Assembly (NCBI GenBank): GCA_029204225.1 | Contig: CM055096.1 | Location: 34,361,143-34,425,142 of the forward strand | Reading direction: 5' to 3' | Length of the DNA: 64,000 nucleotides | From: Diphasiastrum complanatum | Taxonomy: Eukaryota; Streptophyta; Lycopodiopsida; Lycopodiales; Lycopodiaceae | Shown here: piece after piece, positions 1 through 12,300 of the stretch | Layout of the letters: each line of letters starts with the position of its first letter | Position numbering within the stretch: the stretch's first letter is position 1 | Translations under genes and position numbers: made by a program | The notes under the pieces: generated by a model | What the model was told of the DNA's origin: nothing | Database searches by the model: none | The model's input: only the letters and a program-made list of their open reading frames with translations

Positions 1-272
1 AAAAACCTGATTCCTTTCTCCAAGTTAATACAGAACTTCATCTAGTAAAGGTCCAGATGGATGCTTCCATACAAAACAAGTAGCATGCAAACATGAAGAC
101 CTTCACACATAATTTTTAGGTGATCAAGAAAGTTCTGAAAGGCTTTTCCTGCATTCTCTAAGTGGACATTCAGCTGAGCAAAACTTAGATCAAAACATTT
201 CATGACTTGGAAACAATTATGTACAGTATTCACTAGGAAATTTAATCTCAACATAAGCTACATGGGGCTCAC

Positions 273-354
273 CACATTGAGATGCTCACGGTAAAAACAC
301 AAGACTTTGAGAGAACTATACTGCAATATCTGCTTATCAATGGCATCTACACTC
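273..354 (-). CDS. NAP1: NAP1 exon 16 (residues 646-673), last in window
   Basis: This exon encodes SVDAIDKQILQYSSLKVL and CFYREHLNV, ending GTG|GTGAGC. It completes the Arg codon left open by exon 15 and aligns with the plant CVDELEGQLS...FYHQHLT segment. The next exon (expected FRNTMFGPEGRP) was not found in positions 1-272. Confidence 0.9.
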
Positions 355-3300
355 CTGCACAAAAAAATTACACAAGTGGCAGGATCAGAATCGTTTTCTG
401 AGAGCTCACAAGCATGCTACTACTCAATGAAGTTATGATTCCACCCACATGAGTAGTTAACCGTTCCTGCTGATATCCAAAAGTCTGGGGCAAGGCAGAG
501 CATATAGGTTGTAATGTCAATCCAATAACTACTAAAGTTGGAACCAAAGTATTGACATGATATTGATAAACTTAATAATCAGGAAAAAGCTAATGAGTGA
601 TGAAACTTCAAGTTAGCATTGATGTTTGAGTGCTAATTTGAGCCTATGTTGAGGTGACAACCAGTGTCCTAACACAGGACGTTTTCGAGGCATTCCATGG
701 GTGCGTAGGATTTGCCACTTATGTACATTAGAGCATTTGGAGTCTGGAGCATCTTATTTTCAGCTGTCCTACATATTATGAGATCAGAGGGTGTTATCAT
801 TGCCTTTTCTGCGATTCCCCAGTCACACTACACTCTGTTATTTCCTATGTGGACTCATGTGGTGTTGCTTTAATGATATGGAAGAAGTTTCTTCTACGCC
901 GACGTATATGCCAGTAGGACCAATATGGAGACTTAGGCTCCCAGCCCCAGATTACCTGTTTTTTCTCGAGAAGACGCTCTAGAGCAGATACTGAGAGTGA
1001 GACACTATCCGAGAATGAGTCAAATATCCTATTCCATGACCGACGTCGTGATCAGGGGCAGCATTTACCATTGTGATTGAGAGCTGTTCAAAGACCTCAA
1101 AGGCGCAACCCCCTCCATTTTCAGCACCATCTGCAGTGTCGGGGCCATTTATCCTTTCTTATTTCAGTAGAGTTCCACCTCTACCAAGACCTGTTATTTG
1201 ATTTTCACATATGGATAGCTCATTGTACTGACTAGGATATCATTGTATCATGGTATCATTTATAGCATCTTTTCAGTTATAGAGAGCTCATAGTTCTTTT
1301 AGAGCTCTTTTAGATGATCAAAGACTAGTTTTCATTTGGTCGAACCATTCTAATTTATTTTGAGTTTGTTTTTGAAGACACGTTTATGCTCCTACCAAGG
1401 GTCCAGGTGCCGTACCACGGCACATGTGCCGTTGTACGGCACCTGTTTTTTTTTTTAATTTTTTGTTTTAGTTTTTTCCACTAAAAATGACTTTAAAAAA
1501 AAATTAGAAAATAAAAAATAAAAAAAAACACGGCACCTGTGCGGCACCCATGCCGTACCACGGCACCTGGAACTTTGGCTCCTACATACCTTAGTTGCCC
1601 GTTCCGGAACGGAACGCGTTCTCCGGAACGATGCCCTCCAAAAAAAAAATACGTTTTTTTACAAAGGGTTAATTATCACTTCCGTAAAATAGAAGAACTG
1701 CTACGCAGTGCTCATAAGGTATTCAAAAGGTAGTCTCCATAATAGTTTGATCAAAAAAAATTGTTACGACTGCCAAGGAAAGTTTTCTTCCTCATTCCCC
1801 CTAATTCAGAGAGGCAACGCTATTTTCTCATCGTCGTATATCATTTTTTCTTTCTCATTCTCCAACACAAAAACTGTAGACGCCCCAGGGTTGAAAAATC
1901 CAAAGGTAACAGCACTAAGAGCAAGGGGGGCTCCGCTCTACGTCAATCAAGATCAAGGGCACTTGAAATTTCTCAAAGATGATACTTCCCAGTACTCAGC
2001 GACTGATATGCACTATTTGAAAGTTATATCCTCAGCAGCATACTCCAGGAAACAAAGCAATAAATTGTCAGTTGAGTTAGGATCTCATGCTCATCTTTTG
2101 TCCGTGGGTGAGATGAAAAAACTTCCACTCTTCTGCTGATTCGCACCATAAATTTTTATGTTATGAGCCATCCAGGATGCGCAATGTTCATTGTTCAGTT
2201 AAGTTTCGTATCAAGACTCCTAATTTGGGGTTTCTCCAACACACAAATTGTAGACGCCCCAGGATTACAACCGCTATTTTCTCATTGTCGTATATCATTT
2301 TTGTTTTAATTTACATTAACAGTTACTCGTTCCGACCCAGTACGATTCTTGTTGCAGTAGAAGTTCTGGCTAATACACTTGATGTTCTAATTGTGACAGG
2401 GATCACATGTACAGATGGCACTGAGGACCATCTTGATTTCCTATTGGTTCTATCGATCGAGATGAGTTGCAGTTCAAATGGTATGTGCTAGTCCTCTTAT
2501 TCTGATGGCGGGTATACACGTTGGTGACCTATCAATTCTACAACTACGGTTAGTTCATTATGCTACTTGTCATCGCAAAGCTACCATGTATGCTCTACAT
2601 TGCTATGATGCTTTCTGTGGCGTTGCTATAATTGTGTAGCCAGATCTTGTGGTTCTATATGTCACCCCTGGTCTAGATATCTCTTATGGGATGCATTGGA
2701 GCCCATTCTTGTGTATGGTTCTCTAGATTGCTTGGCACTGCTACACGCCCAGATATCCACACATTAATGTCACTACTACTTGGCATCCCTAGTCTATCTA
2801 ACTAGCTTGGAATGCATTGATGACCTGTTCTCCTGATTGTGCTACACATTTTGTCCTTGCCAATTGCTTGGGGCATGTGTAAAATTTTTGCTCCAATACT
2901 ACCTACTGATATGAGCCATGCTTAGTTGCTCCACCTTGCATGGCCACTTCATTAGTTTGGCAGCAACGGTTTGTTGATCTTCTTCCTAGTACCATTGGTG
3001 TTACTACTTCCCTTATGCCAGTTGCTTCAATTGTCCTTGTACTTCCAACGGTTCCTGTTGGTCCTTTGGCTGCAAATGTTTCCTTTGATTTGCTTAGCCC
3101 TCATGCGGGCTCACGTATCTCCTTTCTTGATACTTGGCTACGGGTTGGTAGAGATATTTCACATTCTCCAAATCTTTTGGGGTCCTTGCTACAGCCTACA
3201 TTCGAGCAGTGTCCAGATGCCTTTCCAGTCCCTAGTGATGGTTCCACATTGCACGATGGTCAGATGTTGTTGCTCCACTCTAGGTTGTTGAACAAGTACA

Positions 3301-6300
3301 GGATGCTATAGATGACTAGTCACATTGTGCAAGCCTTTCAGAGTCCGTGGTCACTATTACACATTGCATTCACATACTCTCTAGTTGCCATTCTAGGTTC
3401 CATTGGTTCAAGTGCTTCCATTATCAGAGATACATTTACAACATGACTTACAGTTGATGTACTATGTTTTGCGGATCTTCGTATGTTGCTTTTGGAATAC
3501 TAATTATGACGAGTTGTGTCCTCTCCTTCAATATCTCCAATGGTGCATGCAGTTTTTAGATTGTTTTATTTGTATATGTATTACCAAAGCTATTGCTTGG
3601 TTTCTATGTTTCCTAGTTTTAGGGTTTAAGTTTTTAAAAGCCCAACATTTAGGCCATTATTTTAAAGTTGGGGAGTGTTATGGACTAGCTAAGCCCTAAC
3701 CCTAATTGCTACTTGCCTTGATTAGGTTTACCACTTGGCACATCCCTACTTGGGATATAGATAGAGACTTGTATCATTGTATTCATTCTATTGATTCTCT
3801 TCTTGTATGTATTGCTTGGATTCTTCATGGGAGATCTCCTCTATGCTTTACCTAGCTGCTACTACTTGTAGGGCTTTAGCAATTGATATCTTGTAATTGA
3901 TCATTCTTCATGGGAGCTGGCTTAATCTAGCATATTCTATCAATTGGTCTTTATTGACATCAATATATGTAATCATGCTCATAACATTACCAGCTCCAAC
4001 TAGTGAGAGACTCAAGGATCCCTTTGGGGTTGGTGCTGGAAGTATGACCGACATAGGCTCAAAGTGATCAAGTTAGTACACCAGTCCAGCATGAAAGAAA
4101 TGTTTATAAGTTTCAAAGGTTAATCTTTCAGGCTCTTTCATTATTTTCTCGAGCATAAAGCATAAATGACCTGTTGGGAAGTGCATTGAGTGGCTTTTGA
4201 AACCATATAACATGTCCATAGCCGTTGATCTGTTACAATGAATCCACTTTTGACTTGCTACTTTAGAGGAGGGAGGAAGATCTCACAAATATATAAGAGA
4301 CTGAAGTCAAGTAGAACGGTAAAAGTCCTGCAAACTGTTATTAAGATATCCGGGCCCAAAAGCACACAAAAGTGGTGAATTGAGTTTAAAAACCTAAATA
4401 AAGGGTGGTGCAAAAAAAACACAGGTACAAAGAATCATCATGAAGCGAAACTCTTTTTGTCTACGATGGATGAATATTTAATGCAGAAATTATGCGTTTA
4501 TACTCCCTATAGAGTTCTAGCTGATTACCTTGACCAAAGATAGGACATGTTTCCTTCAGATACAATGCTTTCTTTTCCAGTAGAGATTGTTGCCTTTTCC
4601 AAGTGTCTGACATTTACAGATGACCGGGATGATGAGATAAGCATCATGAGCCGCAGCCAATCCCTTCGAAATAGCTGAACAAAAAAGGTTGTCAACAAAA
4701 AAAAACTGACTTATTTGATTTAGCCATACCAAGTACACTCGATGCTAGTAGTGCCAGAGAACTGCAGTCTGCTGGATGATCCACAGTAAGATATGAAGCT
4801 TTTTGTGTGAAAATGAGATGTTCGAATATAAAGAACTTCCAAAACATCTCAATCTAATTGTGAAAAATGCAGACAAAGTAAGCAGAATCAGAGGAAGTGG
4901 CAAGATCATAAATTCCACTTTATAGTCTTCAAAATCACGGTATTTTAGCAATGTTGATAGAAAGATTTCACTTTCTTCTTTGCATGCTCACACCACATCT
5001 GTCTTACAAGACCTTTTTTGAAAGGATAAAACGCAATGAAGAACCTATAAGATCTTCATTGTAGCTGAGATAATCATGTGTTTATTCACAAAGACTACTA
5101 CAGTGGCTTCAAATTAACTCCACTAAAGATATATTTGCCACATCAAACTGCAATCTTGCAATCAAACTTGAGAAAGACTGCTATATTGGATTTCAAATCA
5201 ACTCCACTACAGATATACTGGCAATCAAACTGCAAAAATGCCATCAAACTTGTTGTGACCTATCCAATATCAATGCTTCATATGCAGACGACAATTTAGT
5301 CCACACCTTTCCTGAATAAGAATCAACTGTTTCTTTCATGGGAACCAGTCACCTGGATAAAATAGAATATGATGACTGGTACAAGACCACAATCATTCCA
5401 TACAGATATTCATATGCTTGTCATCAAAGTTTGCATGATTTGAAAACGAATGAAAAATGTCTGTCAGCCAAACTTCTTGAAGAAAACTTAATAAAAGAAC
5501 AAGCTTGATAGGTTCAAATTGTGCTACTACAATATCTACTTTGTAACTTCATTACAGGAATCAGCTCAGTTTCATGTCATCCTTTTCAACTTTCAAACCA
5601 AGTTGAAGGGAAAGAAATAGTGCCTATTTTAGTTTTTCTATTTACCATCAATCATGTTGCACAAAATACCAATGGTTTATAAAAAAGATTCAACCCAATA
5701 AAGAAATAAGTTAAACTCCAATTAGCCACATGAAAGGGCATATAGGAAGAAAAAACAAGGACACTTACAGTCAAGTCAATTTCGCCGAGAACAACTTTTT
5801 CAGTTTGCATTTTGGGGAGGTTTTCCAGGCAATCCATAACCGAGGAAAAAAGCTGGCGTAACTCGGTATCTATGTCTAGTGCCACCATACCAGGGCAATC
5901 ATATAAATAATGAATCCTTTGTGCAGCTCCATTCAGATAGCCCAAAGCAAAACCTTTGATAGCTGCAAAACGTTAGAGGAAATTGAGCTTCTCAAAAAAT
6001 TTGTCCCAGTAGCTACATTGCCTTCAAGCAGTTTTAGAAAGGTATAATCAACTTAGAGTCCAACTTGATATGCAACTAGGAATGCAAAGGGCAACTTCAA
6101 AGCTCTGCTTTATAAAAGCAACAGCAGTAGGAAGTAGAAAAGTTTTTAGGTAGAAACTTTAAAGGGGGAGGAGGAAATATTGAACAGAGCTGTTGAGAAG
6201 ACAATGTTTGTGTGAGCTTTAACTTGATAGATTTGAAGAATGGCCACGCCTTGTTTCAGATTATAGTTCAAACATTAACTTCAATAAGAGGCTATAGAGG

Positions 6301-9300
6301 TTAACATATAGTCACAGAGTTCTTTATATATTCATCCCCAAATCTAGTTCAAAACCTCAGATTATGAAGGTACTTTCATCAACTTCCTTTCAAGTGGCCC
6401 CATGACACAAAATTCTATGTGAAAGATCAGCTATAGTTATCATATGCACTTTGCATATTTTTAACAACACATATGGCTGACAAAAAACATAGGCATTGTA
6501 AGATTTGAGCAGTGAGACAACAAAGTACCTTCAAAACGTTTGAGAGCATACATATTAGAGCAGCTTCAGTCTAACTCAACATGACAAGCAGCACGGGGAA
6601 TTGAGCTAACAAAATAGACCTTAACCTTAATTAAGCATTTAGATCAATATCAGAACCTGAGGACAACCTGCAGAATATTTGTGTATCAGTCTTCCCAGTT
6701 TCTCCAGTCCATTAAGCAAAAAACCTATAGTTGAATCCAAAATGTCCTGCATAAAACAGAAAATTTAATACCAAATAGAACATTGACCAGATGCAAAATT
6801 CAAATGTACCAGACATGTACACTATTGGCAAGAATTCTACTTATGAGGTAGGAAGGTTCTCGATGAAGACGAGACAAGAAATTGTGGTTTTTGTAATAAT
6901 AGATCACCAAGAATCAAACATATAAGGCTATCAGGTGTATATGCCAATAAATGCTTTGATTCACTAGCTTACAATGTCAACAGGAATAATCCTATTCCCC
7001 TTGCTTTTTCCAAGCATCAAACCAATATGGCTGAAGTACCATAATATTTCAGATCGAGTCACTGACAAAGCAGCAAACGCCATCTGCAAAAACAATATTC
7101 ACAATAAATCAAGATTTAAATATTAGCATATCATGATTCTAAATCAAAGTTATAAGGTGCCTTTCACATCTCAACATTTAAAATTTTACTTGCATCTATA
7201 TCCTCTCAGTATCTTCCAAGCATATAAAAGCTTACCATCACTGATTGAAAGTGATACATTATATTGCCATTGGTGATTTTCAAGATCAACTTGAAGAAAA
7301 TGTCTTTAGCAACAACGAAGACATTACAGTCGTAAAGCTCGTGCACTTCATCCTTGTGACTTGGGAAGATTGAAAATGACAAAAAAAACAACCAAATATA
7401 GATACCAAGATCCCATCCACACGGGAAGAACTCAATAGCACTATTTGCAAGAAGGTCAAAACTTCAAATTGTTCACATTTTCGATTTCTGAGCACTTATG
7501 CCATACTATCTCTCTAAAAGGTTGACATCAGCAAAAGAGCTTACAAAAAAACCGTAAATAAAGAACAAGCATTTAGAGCCAAATATAGAAAAGTGACACA
7601 TAAGAATATCAAGTGTCTTTCACATAAAAATATTTGCATGAGGAACACGTGGTCAAATACCTGTATATTTGGTGCTAGCAAACTAGGCTGATCTGTAAAA
7701 AACAAGATCATCCTTCCAAGCTCCTGCTTCAAAATGATTCTATGCTCACGATGCACATTATCAGAACAAGTCACAGCTATGTCGTGAGCCTCGCTGCAGT
7801 GCCAAAGTAACCAGAATTTCCAATTTCGTAAGGAACAAAACTGCCCTACAGTTGCAAAAGCTCAAAAAATAATTCTGTTGCAATACTTCATTATTTCTCA
7901 CTGATAATTCAAATGCTGGGACATAATAAACTTCAAAAACTTTTCACAAAAAGCTTTCCTCCAATTACACCCCTACAATGATTCATAGAAAAATAATTCA
8001 TGTTTAATTGCTTCAATGCAAAGAATTGTACTAACTGGTGTTACCGAATTACCACTTACCTTTCGCAGAAATTGTGGCATAATTGGTTTGTAAAAATGGC
8101 ACGATAGTTTAAAAAACTTGTGACTAGGCCAGCATTTTGGTTTTCATGTCTTCAGTGTGACTAGGAGCACTGAAATCTTGATGACTCTAGGCTAATAGGT
8201 TAATCAGATCGGCCAAAAAGAAGCATATGTCAGAAATTTCAAGAAGCATAAAATAGCTGCTTGTGAAGTTTTCAGGGTACACTAAGTAAGTTCGCCAGCT
8301 CCAAGACTCCTCTCTGCTACTTGTAACGATGGAGTACCATTATCACAATCTGTTTTTAGCATCTTATACTTTTTGCTTGCAGTGGTACAATTTTTGCATA
8401 AATCTCCATTTCTGTGAGGATGCAATCGCAAGATTTGTAGCTGGTGGCAGGTGCATAAGAAGCCTGGATTCCATGTACAGGTCAGAGATGAGTGCTCCCC
8501 ATTGAATAGGATCAGCCTGCCACTTTTGTAACACTCAGACTCGCTTTAAAGGATCCTGAGTCGGTGTGGAAGAACTTCTAGTATAATATTGCCACAGATT
8601 CTTCCTTGCTATTTGCTGATATTCAAAATAGGAAATTCTCTTGACTGTTGTTTACTTGCTATCTTGTATATCTATACAGATTTCCTTTTGACCCTTCAAC
8701 CCTTGAACTTAGTTTGAGCATGTTGTTGATTAGCCACTCTGCATTTTCTTTGCTGAATGATTTCTTTTTATAAATAGAGCTCAGAAGCATTATCTCTCAA
8801 ATAGTCTTCTTTTGCTGGAAACATAATCATTACCAACTGTGACAACAAATAAAAGCTACAAAAAGTCTGATTCAACATTGACTCACCTACATTTGGCAGT
8901 ACTACGGCATATTCTTACTTTCAAATGATCATCGCTATGCGTTTGAAACTGTGTGCCAGTTGCCAATAGAGAGTATATATTGTTGATTAGAGCTCATTCC
9001 TCAAAAAACACTCACCAGATCATCTTCTCCACCTGCTTTGCAAGAGTATACTCCAAATCCGCCTCCTTTTGTTTTGCACGCCCAACTTTTGCCGATTTTC
9101 TAGATTCCGCAATTTTTGGCAAAACATAAAGCTGATATTCTTCATGTAGAGCTATGTACTGAATGCACAAGCAAGTTGGCACTTATCAATATGGTATATA
9201 ATGTTTTTATAACCTATTCACCACAGACAGCCCAACAACAACTCCAAAGTCAGGCTCAATACCTCATCTCGGAAAAGTGGCAAGGCTAAAGTGTCTCTTA

Positions 9301-12300
9301 AAGCTGCCTGTGACAGGAAGATAAAGTTATCGGCGGTTAGACTATAAGCAGAGCTTCTTCGGCTACAAGTCACTAAATAACAACTCGCAAATGATCAAAG
9401 ATAAGCATTAAAGAATCAAAATTGACAACAAGAGAGATCTTTTCTAAATACATTCAAGAGTTTGTTGCAAGGTTCTGTCTGCACCTTGGTCCTGACTATT
9501 GAGCTCCAGAAATATTGAAGTTTAAAAGGAAATGCTAAAAGATTAGTAAAGTTCTTGACCAAACCATAGCAATATCGATGCCACCAACTCGAAGAAGCTC
9601 ACTTGGACAAACCATGTAACCTAATAGCACCCATTCTCGGTAAGACTCAATGTTAGTCAGATCTTGTGCTCTCTGCAATGTCCCAAAAAATACTATGATC
9701 ACTAGCCACCATAGTACATTAAGATAAACACAAAATTCTTGCTTCAGGTTCATTAATCCATTCACAGGACAATTCAACTCCACAAGAAAAATGTAGAATA
9801 GATTGATAAAAGAGCCTGGAACTTGTCAGCATTTTTTTTACCAAACACTTTCAAATTACCGCTGGATGAGCAAAGTTTGTTAGCTTCTCTGGATATCGTG
9901 GATGATATGGACTCAGAAAGCCTTCACTTCTGATTCTTTCAAAGTCTGAACTTAAGAAAATGGTAGGCCCAATCGCATCCAGAATCTGTACACAGATTTG
10001 AAACACTTTAGAACAAGAAACATAGTCAGCAAATAGAACTCCTCTTACCCCCCTAAACCTTGATAGCTTAGACCTTAGATCCCAACTGATAGTCATCATA
10101 GACCCTATCCTTACCTAGTCCACCTGATAGTAGTTCATAATATAGAGAGCACCTTTTGTTTCTAATATACAAATGGAAGATATTCAAGGTTGACACAGAT
10201 CCGATATCTACAAACTTTCCATCAACAAAATGGCTCCCACTTCTGCAAGATACACAAGATGTCACAGGATATGAAGCTTGGGCAACCACATTCTTCCAAC
10301 CATTCACTGGTATCAAATAAATAATCACATCGGGACAGAGAAAATATTTTCCAGATGGTTGCAAGCTCAATTTTCATGGCTTACCCGTCGCATATTGGAG
10401 AGACAAGAGATCACTCAATGCTGTCAATGATTGTGATACACAACAGCTTGGAATGAATTAATTGCTCTCACCGTGCAAAGCTAGCTGAGGTTAAACGCTA
10501 ACTACAATACAGCCTTATTATGCTTTTGATTGCAGTTGAACTCTAAGAACCTACTTGCATTGAGTGAAAATTGTCCCTTTAGTCATTGATTCAAGGATCC
10601 AATTATCTTCCCAAGGAGGACAACGTATCTCTCACCGTGCAAAGCTAGCTGAGGTTAAACGCTAACTACAATACAACCTTATTATGCTTTTGATTGCAGT
10701 TGAACTCTAAGAACCTACTTGCATTGAGTGAAAATTGTCCCTTTAGTCATTGCTTCAAGGATCCAATTATCTTCCCAAGGTGGACAACATATCGTAAGAG
10801 GGCCAATCCTCTGGGGATTAACACTACATGAAAATACATCGCTTTTAGGGTTCCTTAATGTGAGAAAACTTGGAGAGGTAAAGTCCTCTATCGTAGGGCC
10901 TGCAAGGCAGTGCATTATCATTCATGTTCCTGATATCCTTGTTGAAGAATGGTCATTATTTAATGGTTCGATGTTCTTTTGTTCGATTTTTGCATGATAA
11001 TGTGTTCTACCTTGATAGCGAAGCACTTTTTAGCAGAATGTAGTCCAATCCAAATAAACCGATTCACTTCAAGAAATGGAGTCACTAGCTTTATTCGGAC
11101 CAGAGATCAGACTTTCTTTTATTTCCAGGAGGGTAGCCCTGATTCGATTCAGAATCAGTGTTCCGGCAAAGGGAGAGTCACTATCCATCTGATTCCTTCG
11201 TCTTGGATGAAACCATATCAAGAAGAGTGCATACTGGACATTTTCTCAACCAATTATGAATTTACTTTTCAAAATGAAGAACATGACCCTCATCATGTCA
11301 GAAAGCCAATTTTGTTCATTGAAAAGAGGGCACTAGATTTTTTCAAATCCAAATTGATTGTTGCATCCAAGAATATAGGTTCCTGAACTATTTAGAAGCT
11401 AAAGGCACAGCTGCAGCTTCTAATTGGGTTCTTACCTCACCGATACGAGGGCTCACAAAATTCAGGTCCTCATGCAGGCCTTTAAGAGGAGGATCGTATG
11501 AATCGACAAACTGCACTAGCCTGCATTCACATTTTAATGTAAGCAAAGTGAAGATTTAATCGGAAATATTTTATGTGCTCTACATGAAGACATGTCTTCT
11601 AGCTTCAGAACTTTTGCAATGATGAAGACAGATTAACACCAATATACATCTTTGGTCACAGCATCACCTACCACAACTTACACTTACAAACATAGAAGAA
11701 TTTACAATAAGGAATCTCTTCATCCTGCAACGTACTTCCAAAATAACTAACTTGACATAAATTCCACACTATGATAACCTGTGATAATATTCATAGTCTC
11801 TTCCCGCTCTTAAGATTGTATGTGTCAGGTTATAGACCTGTAGAAGCATTTTTCTTGGTACCTGCAAGAGAAAAAAAAATTAGTGCAATTTCCCATTTAG
11901 AATCAAATCCCAGTAGCCAATTATTACACTCCTGAAATTTGTGGTTGAAAGCTCCGCAGAACCAAAACAAGGAAGGTACAATACTCTAACACAACCAGAT
12001 GGATGTAAGACTTTTTCCCACCATAACTAGCTTGGATCCTCAACTGAGATCATTTCAAAAGTCTTCTGAAAATGGATAAAGTGAGCTTTCTGCACAAATG
12101 CTATAATTGCATCTACTTTGTCATTGGACCAGGCCAGGCCCAGATTGTCATGAATCATTCTGGCATGGAAACTTCCCTAACACTACTTTTGTCAAACCCT
12201 GGGGAATAAAATCAGCTCTTTCTTGTGAGAAGAAAAAGCACAATCTGGAGACTTGGAATTTTGGATTTTCCATTAGCCCAACTTCACATTGAAGGAGTAA

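Noticed and set aside
42-254. Minus-strand frame just 3' of NAP1 exon 16
   Set aside because: It does not match the expected next NAP1 segment and begins in intron sequence after a good splice donor.
2940-3311. 123-codon plus-strand frame in NAP1 intron 15, overlapped by a 106-codon frame
   Set aside because: No family recognised, and the two overlap in different frames; kept only as part of the possible LTR element interior.
3690-3710. CCCTAACCCTAA inside the LTR resembling a telomere repeat
   Set aside because: Only two units and part of an LTR; not a telomeric array.
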